A stretch of 5,365 bases of DNA from Competibacteraceae bacterium UBA2792 (GTDB lineage: Bacteria > Pseudomonadota > Gammaproteobacteria > Competibacterales > Competibacteraceae): the NCBI GenBank assembly GCA_002352125.1, contig DEHU01000079.1, forward strand, positions 737 to 6,101, given 5' to 3'. The translations under genes were made by a program, and so were the position numbers. Below, piece after piece: positions 1-5,365 of this stretch. Within the stretch, counting starts at the first letter, position 1, and every line of letters starts with the position of its first letter. The notes under the pieces are model-generated. The model did no database searches, had not been told where the DNA came from, and was given only the letters and a program-made list of their open reading frames with translations.

Positions 1-582
1 CACGCCCGCCTGACCGCCCGCCGCAAAGCCGGCTACGAGCGCAAGCAGGCACGCGCCACCTACGAAAAGGGCTTGCTGATCGTTTTCACCGGTCCCGGCA
101 AGGGCAAAACTACCGCCGCCTTCGGCATGGCGCTGCGGGCGATCGGGCACGGCATGCGGGTCGGCGTGGTGCAGTTCATCAAGGGCGGGCAGGATAGCGC
201 CGAACGGACGGTGCTGCGCCGCTTCGACAACGTCGATTTTCGAACCATCGGCGACGGGTTCACTTGGCTGACCCAGAATCGAGAGCAGGACATCGCCACC
301 GCCGAGCGCGCCTGGGCCGAAGCGGAACGGATGATCGGCGATTCCGATTACGATCTAGTGATTCTAGACGAACTCAACCCGGTGCTGAAATACGGCTATC
401 TCGATCTTGAACGGATTCTCGAAACGCTCGGCAAACGCCGCCTGCAACTCCACGTCGTCGCCACCGGACGCCATGCTCCACCGGCGCTGGTGGGTCTGGC
501 CGATCTGGTCAGCGACGTTCGCAGCGTGAAACATCCCTACCGGGAACAGGGCGTGAAGGCGCAAAAGGGGATCGAGTTTTAA
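1..582 (+). CDS. cobO: Cob(I)yrinic acid a,c-diamide adenosyltransferase (corrinoid adenosyltransferase), 5' end missing
   Basis: This enzyme transfers the 5'-deoxyadenosyl group of ATP to the reduced cobalt of a corrinoid, in the cytoplasm, giving the adenosylated cobyrinic acid diamide used by CobQ (also called BtuR/CobA type). The frame is open from base 1, so the start lies outside the window. The 193 visible residues compare with about 200 in the family, so only a few N-terminal residues are missing. A TTG at 73 is not the start: the basic, helical family leader is readable upstream of it. Seen motifs: P-loop GPGKGKTT at visible residues 31-38, followed by AAFGMALRAIGHGMRVGVVQFIKG; Walker-B-like LVILDELN with D123 and E124; and the family C-terminus, VKHPYREQGVKAQKGIEF. 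It ends in TAA, one base from the convergent stop codon of the lrgB-like gene. Family assignment is firm; whether the physiological role is de novo synthesis or salvage is inferred from the nearby cobQ. Confidence 0.94.
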   Translation, partial: HARLTARRKAGYERKQARATYEKGLLIVFTGPGKGKTTAAFGMALRAIGHGMRVGVVQFIKGGQDSAERTVLRRFDNVDFRTIGDGFTWLTQNREQDIATAERAWAEAERMIGDSDYDLVILDELNPVLKYGYLDLERILETLGKRRLQLHVVATGRHAPPALVGLADLVSDVRSVKHPYREQGVKAQKGIEF

Positions 583-583
583 T

Positions 584-1312
584 TCAAGTCGTCAAATGGA
601 GCAGCCGGACGATCAGCGGCACCAGAAGCGTGGTCAACAGCGCGTTCAAACCGATGGCTAGCCCGGAAAAAGCACCCGCCAGCGTGCTGATTTGAAACGC
701 CCGCGCCGTGCCGATGCCATGTGCCGCTACGCCAATGGCGAAACCTTTGACGGCATCGTCCCGAATCCGCAGCCATTCCAGCAGCGCCGGTGCGGCGACG
801 GCGCCGACGACCCCGGTCAGAATCACCATGACCGCCGTCAGCGAGGGCAGGCCGCCGATCTTTTCGGCGATCCCCATCGCCACCGGCGTGGTCACCGACT
901 TGGGCGCCAAAGACAGCAGAGTATGCGGCGATCCGCCTAGCAACCAAGCGATGCCGATAGCCGAAAGGATGGCGGTCAACGAACCCGATACCAAGCCAAC
1001 GACGATAGGCAAAAGCAGCCGCCGCACCCGCTCCCAGTGGATGTAAAGCGGTATCGCCAGCGCCACGGTCGCCGGACCGAGTAGAAAATGGATAAATTGC
1101 GCGCCAGAAAAATAGGTGCTGTAGGAGGTACCGGTGAGCAGCAAGAGCAGGACTAGCAAGGTGATCGCCAGCGCCACCGGGTTGAACAGCGCCCGCCCGC
1201 CGCTCCGCTGGAACAGCCATTGTCCGGCCAGATAGACCCCCAAGGTAACGGTTAGCCACAGCAAGGGCGAACTGGCCAGATACACCCAAATACCGCCGAG
1301 GATTCTATCCAT
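584..1312 (-). CDS. LrgB/CidB family membrane protein (YohK-like)
   Basis: Inner-membrane protein of the LrgB family, the large partner of the small CidA/LrgA holin-like protein. In Gram-positive bacteria such pairs are linked to control of murein hydrolase export and lysis, and some homologues (Bacillus PftAB, plant PLGG1) move pyruvate or glycolate/glycerate; the sequence does not say which applies here. The 242 residues show multiple hydrophobic segments and the two family signatures: APKSVTTPVAMGIAEKIGG (about residues 136-154) and AAHGIGTARAF (about 196-206), followed by GAFSGLAIGLNALLT. I chose the ATG at 1312 because GGGA (1322-1325) lies 9 bases upstream and the family N-terminus (DRILGG..YLASSPLLWLT) starts here. 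An in-frame ATG at 1327 would add five residues and lacks a Shine-Dalgarno. The start overlaps the end of the cidA-like gene by 8 bases (23 with the longer start), so translational coupling is likely. Confidence 0.92.
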   Translation of the reverse strand: MDRILGGIWVYLASSPLLWLTVTLGVYLAGQWLFQRSGGRALFNPVALAITLLVLLLLLTGTSYSTYFSGAQFIHFLLGPATVALAIPLYIHWERVRRLLLPIVVGLVSGSLTAILSAIGIAWLLGGSPHTLLSLAPKSVTTPVAMGIAEKIGGLPSLTAVMVILTGVVGAVAAPALLEWLRIRDDAVKGFAIGVAAHGIGTARAFQISTLAGAFSGLAIGLNALLTTLLVPLIVRLLHLTT

Positions 1313-1664
1313 CTTGCCGATTCCCATCGCGATGACGGACGAAAGCCCGCATCACCAAAGCGGTGACGGCGACCGTGATCAACGTGCTGACCACCAGCGC
1401 GACCGCCAAGGCCAGCCATTCTTCTCTCAGCAGCTCCCCGTATTGGATGACGCCGACGCCTGCGGGGATGAACAGCAGCGACAAATGCGACAGCAGGGTT
1501 TGCGCGGTGGTGCGCAGGGCGTCGGGTAGCTCCTCGCGCCACAGGAGCCCAAGAAACAACAACACCATACCGATCACCGGCCCTGGAGCCGGTATGCCGG
1601 TCAACTGAACCAGCACCTCGCCGATCAATTGGAACGCCAACAGTACCGCCAGCGCGCCGATCAT
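1305..1664 (-). CDS. CidA/LrgA family holin-like membrane protein (YohJ-like)
   Basis: Small inner-membrane protein of the CidA/LrgA family, 119 residues, the usual family length. It is paired with the overlapping LrgB-like gene. Seen features: hydrophobic N-terminal segment ALAVLLAFQLIGEVLV, the family signature IPAPGPVIGMVLLF (residues 24-37), the conserved stretch LSLLFIPAGVGVIQY (61-75), and a last membrane segment (about 84-105) ending in a charged tail RHRDGNRQDG. The frame stays open to an ATG at 1748, but that start would add 28 polar residues foreign to the family and overlap the upstream transpeptidase by 41 bases. I therefore use the ATG at 1664, although its Shine-Dalgarno is weak. 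This leaves 43 bases after the transpeptidase stop, consistent with one transcript. Role is either holin-like control of murein hydrolysis or, with LrgB, small carboxylate transport; the sequence cannot decide. Confidence 0.92.
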   Translation of the reverse strand: MIGALAVLLAFQLIGEVLVQLTGIPAPGPVIGMVLLFLGLLWREELPDALRTTAQTLLSHLSLLFIPAGVGVIQYGELLREEWLALAVALVVSTLITVAVTALVMRAFVRHRDGNRQDG

Positions 1665-1707
1665 GTTGTTGGCACCATTCGAGCTTGGAAAGTCGGCGAC
1701 ATCGCGA

Positions 1708-2424
1708 TTAAGGCCGGATTTCGATTGGCGTGCCGTTTGGGATGGCATGCCAGAGTTCTTCGATTTCGGTGTTGGTCACCGCGATGCAACCCGCCGTCCA
1801 GTCCCGCAGCAGATGGAGCCGGCCGAGCGAGTCCATTCCCTTGGGGAGACCGTGAATCATGATATCTCCGCCGGCCGAGCGCTGTTGTTTGGTGGCGTAA
1901 GCAGTATCGCCGGGGCCGGGATAGGAAATATGCAAGGCGCGGTAATAGTCGCTGTTCTTCTTGCGAGAATCGATCCTGTAACGGCCTTCCGGGGTCTTGT
2001 TGTCGCCTTGAAATCGCTTGGGACCTTCCGGTTGCCGGCCCAGAGCGATATCGTAGGATTTGAGCGGCTTGCTATTGCGAAACAGGGTCAAGCGACGGGC
2101 TTTCTTCTCCACCAGTATCCAGTCGGCGACGCCGACGGGTGGAAGAGAATGATCGGGCAGTTTGGGAGGACGAGGTTTAGTTTCCAACGTGGCAACCCGG
2201 TCGGGAGGCGTTTTGGCCGGCGGTGGTTGATCCGGCGGTTGAGGAGATTGTGGAACGGTTGTCGCCGATGGCGCGCGTTCGGCGGGAGTTGGCGGAGTAG
2301 GGCTGGTTGGAGCGGTTGCAATGGCGGGCGGGGTCGACGGCGGACGAAGATAGCGGTAGATCAGGATACCACCGTTGATGGCCGTTAAAGTCAGCGTGAT
2401 GAGTAGAACGGTCCGAAGTTTCAT
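1708..2424 (-). CDS. Membrane-anchored L,D-transpeptidase (YkuD domain) with proline-rich linker
   Basis: Probable periplasmic peptidoglycan-modifying enzyme of the YkuD family, which makes 3-3 cross-links or attaches proteins or D-amino acids to murein; some relatives hydrolyse instead. The 238 residues divide into a short cytoplasmic start (MKLRT), one hydrophobic segment (about 6-23) acting as a signal anchor with no clear lipobox, a linker (about 27-97) in which roughly a third of residues are proline, and the catalytic domain (about 99-238). In the domain I see GDNKTPEGRYRI (140-151), IMIHGLPKG with H191, and RDWTAGCIAVTN with the nucleophile C213: the histidine and cysteine of the active site are both present. 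The long Pro/Thr linker could let the domain reach across the periplasm. The ATG at 2424 has no clear Shine-Dalgarno. It is first in a same-strand group with the cidA-like and lrgB-like genes. Exact reaction and partner are unknown. Confidence 0.93.
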   Translation of the reverse strand: MKLRTVLLITLTLTAINGGILIYRYLRPPSTPPAIATAPTSPTPPTPAERAPSATTVPQSPQPPDQPPPAKTPPDRVATLETKPRPPKLPDHSLPPVGVADWILVEKKARRLTLFRNSKPLKSYDIALGRQPEGPKRFQGDNKTPEGRYRIDSRKKNSDYYRALHISYPGPGDTAYATKQQRSAGGDIMIHGLPKGMDSLGRLHLLRDWTAGCIAVTNTEIEELWHAIPNGTPIEIRP

Positions 2425-2462
2425 GGCCGATTAGGCAATCGATCAGGAAAAGCGTGGCGGAG

Positions 2463-2485
2463 TTTGGATCGGGATATTATCCAAA
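2463..2485. repeat. Short inverted repeat upstream of the L,D-transpeptidase gene
   Basis: The 7-base arms TTTGGAT (2463-2469) and ATCCAAA (2479-2485) are perfect complements around a 9-base spacer. The spacer overlaps a second small palindrome, GGATA-T-TATCC (2472-2482). It lies in the only intergenic space of any size here, between the stop codon of the AAA/nuclease gene and the start of the transpeptidase, and it overlaps the candidate -10 box. It could be an operator, or a weak hairpin after the upstream gene. No run of T follows on either strand that would make it a convincing intrinsic terminator. A 7-base repeat can also occur by chance. Confidence 0.4.
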
Positions 2486-2503
2486 AGTCGGGCTGCTCGT
2501 CAT
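2476..2503 (-). promoter_or_regulatory. Candidate sigma70-type promoter for the transpeptidase-cidA-lrgB genes
   Basis: On the minus strand, ATGACG (2498-2503, four of six matches to TTGACA) and GATAAT (2476-2481, five of six to TATAAT) are separated by 16 bases. Transcription would begin near 2469, giving a leader of about 45 bases before the transpeptidase ATG at 2424. The -35 part overlaps the last codons of the upstream AAA/nuclease gene. The AT-rich patch stands out in GC-rich DNA, but the match is modest and the organism's consensus is unknown. Confidence 0.33.
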
Positions 2504-4287
2504 TCGGTTGTGCGTGTGGCGAAAACCAGCCGTTCCAGCCCGATGCAGGCCACCGCGTGCGCGTGTAGCTTGAGGGGGCCGCCGTTCGCTTTTGGAGTCC
2601 GGCGATACTGGGTTAGTTGCCTTTCCGCTTCCCGCAGAGCGTCTGCCACCGCTGGCAGCGCGCGCAATTCGTCTCGCGTCTTCGTCGCCAGTTCAGCGCT
2701 GGTCAATCCGGCTGCCTTGAGACCGACCGCCTTGAATTCCAGCAGGTGATCGAGCAAGGCGTATTGGCGCATATCGGGCCGCACCCGCAGCAGCAGGTCG
2801 CCGTAGCCCCGCCCCAGCGCCGGTTCCGAGTCCATGAGGTAGAACGTGTCGTTGAACAGCGTTACCAGAAAGGCGGTTTTGACCACCAACTCGTTGCTCC
2901 AGCGCAAATCCCGGTTGTCGAACACCTTGAAGTAACGCTGTTCGAGAAAATCGCACAACGGGCCGAGGTCGCCGGTGGCGTAAAACTGCTCGACCACCCG
3001 CTGCCGCTGTTCCTGGTCGCTGTAGTCCGGCAGTACCTGCTCTTGCAGCCGCTCGACGTAGAGCTTGCGGATCACCTGATTGGGGATGACCAGTTGCAGC
3101 TTGCCCAAGGCGTCTCGTCTGGCTAGGGTGAGTACGCCGAAGTAGTAGAGCAAGGAAGCGAGAAAAGCGGGATCGCGCGGCGCGGTCAGCATGTCCCGCA
3201 CCCCGAAGCGGTTGACCAGTTGGGCGATGGCGAGCGGCTCGGTGGGGTTCAGCGCCTGGTTGACCAGCGTCTCGCCATGCGGCAGCCGGGCCACGTACTG
3301 GATCCGGTTCCGGTCCATCGCCAAATTGTCGTCGAGCATTTGGTGCGGGTAGCGGCCGTAGCGGCCGAAGTAGTCCAGGAAATACAGCGCCAAGGTTGGG
3401 TTGTAGAGCAGCGGGTTATCCCCTTCGCCAAACCGGTAGCCGTTATAGAAGCGCCGGATAAGGTCAAGAATCTCCGGCGCTCGTTCGTCGGGTAGCGACC
3501 GCGCCGCCAGCACCTTCGCCAGCGCTTCGGCCAATTCTCCGGCGGTGAAGCCGCACAGATCGCAATACTCGTCGAGGTGGGTGATGTCCTTGGCGACGTT
3601 GTAGCCGCTGGTGATGTCGCTGAGCACCACCGGCGATACGCCGGTCAGGAACACCCGGTCGATGCCGCCGCCGCTGGCTCCGCTCTTGACCACCTTGAAT
3701 AGGGTCTTGATGATCCCTTCGCCTTCCACCAGCTCTTCGTAACGACCCGCGCTGCGCAGCGGGCCGATCATCACCTCGTTGGCGAAGTTGTCATATTCGT
3801 CCACCAGCAGATAGAGCTTGTGAGGCGTTCGGGACACCGCGCTCAGCAGCGATTGCAGGGAAGCCAAGCCATCGTCCGGGTTGACCTCAACCCGTCCGTC
3901 CAGCCAGTCGCTGTAGCGGGCGATGGCGTCCTTGATGCGGACGTTGACGTGATTGAACAGGGAGCGCCGGATCGCGTTCGAATCCCCGCCGGGATCGACC
4001 GCCGAAAAATCCCAGCGCATGACGAAGTAGCGATTGTGCAGCGGGGTGGGATTTTGGCCGATCTTCAGTCCGCCGAACAGCCGCTCGAAATCGTCCACCC
4101 GCGCCAGGTCGTAGTAGTTTTCCAGCGTGGACAGCCACAGGCTTTTGCCGAACCGGCGCGGACGCAGGAACAACAGTTGCTTGCCCGCCTCCTCAATCAG
4201 CGGAATCCGGTCGGTGCGGTCGATGTAGAAATAGCCTTCGCCGATCATCGCGGCAAAGTCGGCGATGCCGTAGGGAAAACGCTGCAC
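2500..4287 (-). CDS. AAA-ATPase-like protein with C-terminal PD-(D/E)XK nuclease-like domain
   Basis: This belongs to the family with an N-terminal predicted AAA-ATPase-like domain (PF09820 type) and a C-terminal PD-(D/E)XK nuclease-superfamily domain (PF08011 type). No cellular role is established that I know of. Numbering from the GTG at 4287 (595 residues): the family start QRFPYGIADF..MIGEGYFYIDRT is at 2-25, a P-loop RPRRFGKSL at 42-50 (K48, S49), and Walker B LYLLVDEYDNF with D163 and E164. Near the C-terminus, GYGDLLL (D497) followed by LLEFKAV (E517, K519) gives the D...ExK nuclease core. All key residues are intact and there is no frameshift. The frame remains open to a TTG at 4323, but the GTG is preferred because AAAGGAA lies 7 bases before it and the family N-terminus begins right there. 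It follows cobQ by 64 bases on the same strand. The domains suggest an ATP-dependent DNA- or RNA-acting protein; a role in defence or mobile DNA is speculation. Confidence 0.9.
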   Translation of the reverse strand: MQRFPYGIADFAAMIGEGYFYIDRTDRIPLIEEAGKQLLFLRPRRFGKSLWLSTLENYYDLARVDDFERLFGGLKIGQNPTPLHNRYFVMRWDFSAVDPGGDSNAIRRSLFNHVNVRIKDAIARYSDWLDGRVEVNPDDGLASLQSLLSAVSRTPHKLYLLVDEYDNFANEVMIGPLRSAGRYEELVEGEGIIKTLFKVVKSGASGGGIDRVFLTGVSPVVLSDITSGYNVAKDITHLDEYCDLCGFTAGELAEALAKVLAARSLPDERAPEILDLIRRFYNGYRFGEGDNPLLYNPTLALYFLDYFGRYGRYPHQMLDDNLAMDRNRIQYVARLPHGETLVNQALNPTEPLAIAQLVNRFGVRDMLTAPRDPAFLASLLYYFGVLTLARRDALGKLQLVIPNQVIRKLYVERLQEQVLPDYSDQEQRQRVVEQFYATGDLGPLCDFLEQRYFKVFDNRDLRWSNELVVKTAFLVTLFNDTFYLMDSEPALGRGYGDLLLRVRPDMRQYALLDHLLEFKAVGLKAAGLTSAELATKTRDELRALPAVADALREAERQLTQYRRTPKANGGPLKLHAHAVACIGLERLVFATRTTE

Positions 4288-4293
4288 GGGATT

Positions 4294-4300
4294 TTCCTTT
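4294..4300 (-). promoter_or_regulatory. Shine-Dalgarno site deciding a GTG start for the AAA/nuclease gene
   Basis: On the minus strand the bases read AAAGGAA, with the GGA core (4295-4297) 7 bases before the GTG at 4285-4287. This is the best ribosome-binding site of any gene in the window. The alternative TTG at 4321-4323 has only a distant GAGG about 12 bases upstream. The site lies inside the longer open frame, so it argues for the shorter protein. Confidence 0.6.
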
Positions 4301-4351
4301 ATCCAGCCACCAGTTTGAATCAATGATAACGCAATCCTCGGTCAGCGGTGT

Positions 4352-5365
4352 TCATGGAGGGTAAGGTAGGGTTTCCAGCAAGCGCAAATCCAGATGCGCT
4401 TCAATCGCATCCGCCAGCCGGTTGATGCCCTCCTCGCGCAATTGCCGGTAATCGGGCGTTTCCCGCACTGCCAGACCGGCCCAACGCAGCAGCGCGTCGC
4501 GGGCTGGGGCGGCGTCGAACAGCCCGTGCAGATACGTGCCGAGGGTTTGCCCATCGTCCGATAGCACCCCGTCCGGACGGCCATCCGACAGCCGGGCGGC
4601 GGGATGCGCCAGCGCCGGGCCGGTGCTGATGCCGGCATGAATTTCGTAGCCGGTTACGAAGGCGTCATCGAGCAGTAGCCGACCTTCGACCCGATGCAGT
4701 TGTTTTTCCGGCTCCAATGTGGTCTCGAAATCCAGAAAATCGAGTCCCGGACTGCTGCCCGGTTCGCCTTCCAAACCCGCCGGATCGTGGACCCAGCGCC
4801 CCAGCATCTGAAAGCCGCCGCAAATGCCGATGACTTTGCCGCCGTAGCGCAAATGGCGATGGATATCCTTGTCCCAGCCTTGTTCGCGGAGTCGGCGCAG
4901 ATCGCCGCGTGTGCTTTTGCTGCCGGGCAGGATGACGAGATCGGCGGGTGGAATCGCGTCGCCCGGTCGCACCCAACACACCTCGATTTGCGGATGCAGC
5001 CGTAGGGGATCGAAATCGGTGTGATTGCTGATCCGCGCCAGCACGGGGACGGCGACCCGCAGCCGTTCCGCATCTTTAGCGATGCCGGGTTCGCGCGGCA
5101 GGGCGTCCTCGGCTTCGAGATGCAGCCCTTGCAGGTAGGGCAGCACGCCCAGTACCGGCTTGCCGGTTTCCTGGGTCAGCCAGTCCAGCCCCGGCGTCAA
5201 CAGGCTGACATCGCCCCGGAAGCGATTGATGATGAGGCCGGTGATGCGCGCCCGTTCGCTGGTCGCCAGCAGGGCCAGCGTGCCGTACAGATGGGCGAAC
5301 ACGCCGCCCCGGTCAATGTCGCCGATCAGCCAGACCGGGCAATCCACCGCCTCGGCGAAGCCCAT
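4352..5365 (-). CDS. cobQ: Cobyric acid synthase (adenosylcobyrinic acid a,c-diamide amidotransferase), N-terminus missing
   Basis: CobQ (CbiP) uses ATP and glutamine to amidate four side chains (b, d, e and g) of adenosylcobyrinic acid a,c-diamide, giving adenosylcobyric acid; it is cytoplasmic. The visible 337 residues are the C-terminal two thirds of a protein usually near 480-510 residues. The ATG at the window edge is internal, because [20 protein letters not shown] is a mid-protein family block, so the N-terminal P-loop part lies outside. Seen here: the end of the synthetase domain ([15 protein letters not shown] at 15-29, [10 protein letters not shown] at 43-52), then a glutamine amidotransferase domain with LPGSKST (146-152), the nucleophile C182 in [20 protein letters not shown] (240-247) and the histidine H280 in GTYLHGLFD. 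It ends in TGA, 64 bases before the GTG of the downstream gene, with no terminator visible. It acts directly after the CobO step, whose gene is at the other end of the window. Confidence 0.96.
   Translation of the reverse strand: MGFAEAVDCPVWLIGDIDRGGVFAHLYGTLALLATSERARITGLIINRFRGDVSLLTPGLDWLTQETGKPVLGVLPYLQGLHLEAEDALPREPGIAKDAERLRVAVPVLARISNHTDFDPLRLHPQIEVCWVRPGDAIPPADLVILPGSKSTRGDLRRLREQGWDKDIHRHLRYGGKVIGICGGFQMLGRWVHDPAGLEGEPGSSPGLDFLDFETTLEPEKQLHRVEGRLLLDDAFVTGYEIHAGISTGPALAHPAARLSDGRPDGVLSDDGQTLGTYLHGLFDAAPARDALLRWAGLAVRETPDYRQLREEGINRLADAIEAHLDLRLLETLPYPP

Noticed and set aside
579..1289. Minus-strand open frame of 236 codons overlapping the lrgB-like gene in another frame
   Set aside because: The translation is rich in Arg, Gly, His and Ala, with no membrane pattern, while the neighbouring frame gives a perfect LrgB family protein.
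1665..1748. Longer N-terminus for the CidA/LrgA-like protein from the ATG at 1748
   Set aside because: The extra 28 residues are polar, unlike the family, which begins directly with a membrane segment, and this start would overlap the transpeptidase gene by 41 bases.
1663..2388. Long plus-strand open frame (241 codons) opposite the L,D-transpeptidase
   Set aside because: It is antisense to a gene with clear catalytic motifs, its translation is rich in Arg/Gly/Trp with no family resemblance, and its existence is explained by GC-rich codon use and the proline-rich linker on the other strand.
2617..3126. Plus-strand open frame of 169 codons opposite the AAA/nuclease gene
   Set aside because: It is a shadow of the real gene: no recognisable domain, no ribosome-binding site of note, and the opposite strand carries conserved family motifs throughout.
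3820..4326. Plus-strand open frame of 168 codons opposite the N-terminal part of the AAA/nuclease gene
   Set aside because: It mirrors the P-loop and Walker B coding region; the translated protein looks like a reverse-complement artefact and resembles no family I know.
4288..4351. Possible promoter or riboswitch between cobQ and the AAA/nuclease gene
   Set aside because: A TATCAT (4323-4328, minus strand) resembles a -10 box, but no acceptable -35 lies 16-18 bases upstream. The 64-base gap is too short for a cobalamin riboswitch and shows no B12-box-like pattern or terminator hairpin.
1..5365. CRISPR arrays, tRNA or rRNA genes, insertion sequence ends
   Set aside because: No regularly spaced direct repeats, RNA-gene-like stretches, transposase motifs or terminal inverted repeats were found by reading; coding sequence covers nearly all of the window.

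Overview
The window holds six protein-coding genes and almost no non-coding DNA. Base composition is GC-rich (roughly 60% by eye) with tight gene packing. The combination of cobalamin-synthesis genes, a CidA/LrgB pair, a membrane-anchored L,D-transpeptidase and a large AAA-like/PD-(D/E)XK protein suggests a Gram-negative proteobacterium. A free-living gammaproteobacterium is my best guess, but this rests on the look of the proteins and not on a marker gene.

Layout from left to right. Positions 1-582 (+) are the near-complete 3' part of cobO, the corrinoid adenosyltransferase gene. It converges with a minus-strand block, with one base between the two stop codons. That block, in transcription order (right to left), has an L,D-transpeptidase (1708-2424), a CidA/LrgA-like small membrane protein (1305-1664) and an LrgB-like membrane protein (584-1312). 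The last two overlap and are surely co-translated. A weak candidate promoter and a short inverted repeat lie just upstream of the transpeptidase. Next (2500-4287, minus) is a protein of about 595 residues with an N-terminal AAA-ATPase-like domain and a C-terminal PD-(D/E)XK nuclease-like domain. Its start is best placed at a GTG with a good Shine-Dalgarno, 36 bases inside the longest open frame. The right end (4352-5365, minus) is the C-terminal two thirds of cobQ (cbiP), cobyric acid synthase, which runs off the window edge.

Functionally, cobO and cobQ act close together in adenosylcobalamin synthesis: CobO adenosylates the cobalt of the corrinoid, and CobQ then amidates side chains of the adenosylated product. 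Between them sit about 3.8 kb unrelated to B12: a cell-envelope module (transpeptidase plus CidA/LrgB) and the AAA/nuclease gene. The latter follows cobQ on the same strand with no visible terminator, so it may be expressed by read-through. No RNA genes, CRISPR arrays, insertion sequences or cobalamin riboswitch were seen. The least understood gene is the AAA/PD-(D/E)XK one; the rest are recognisable families.
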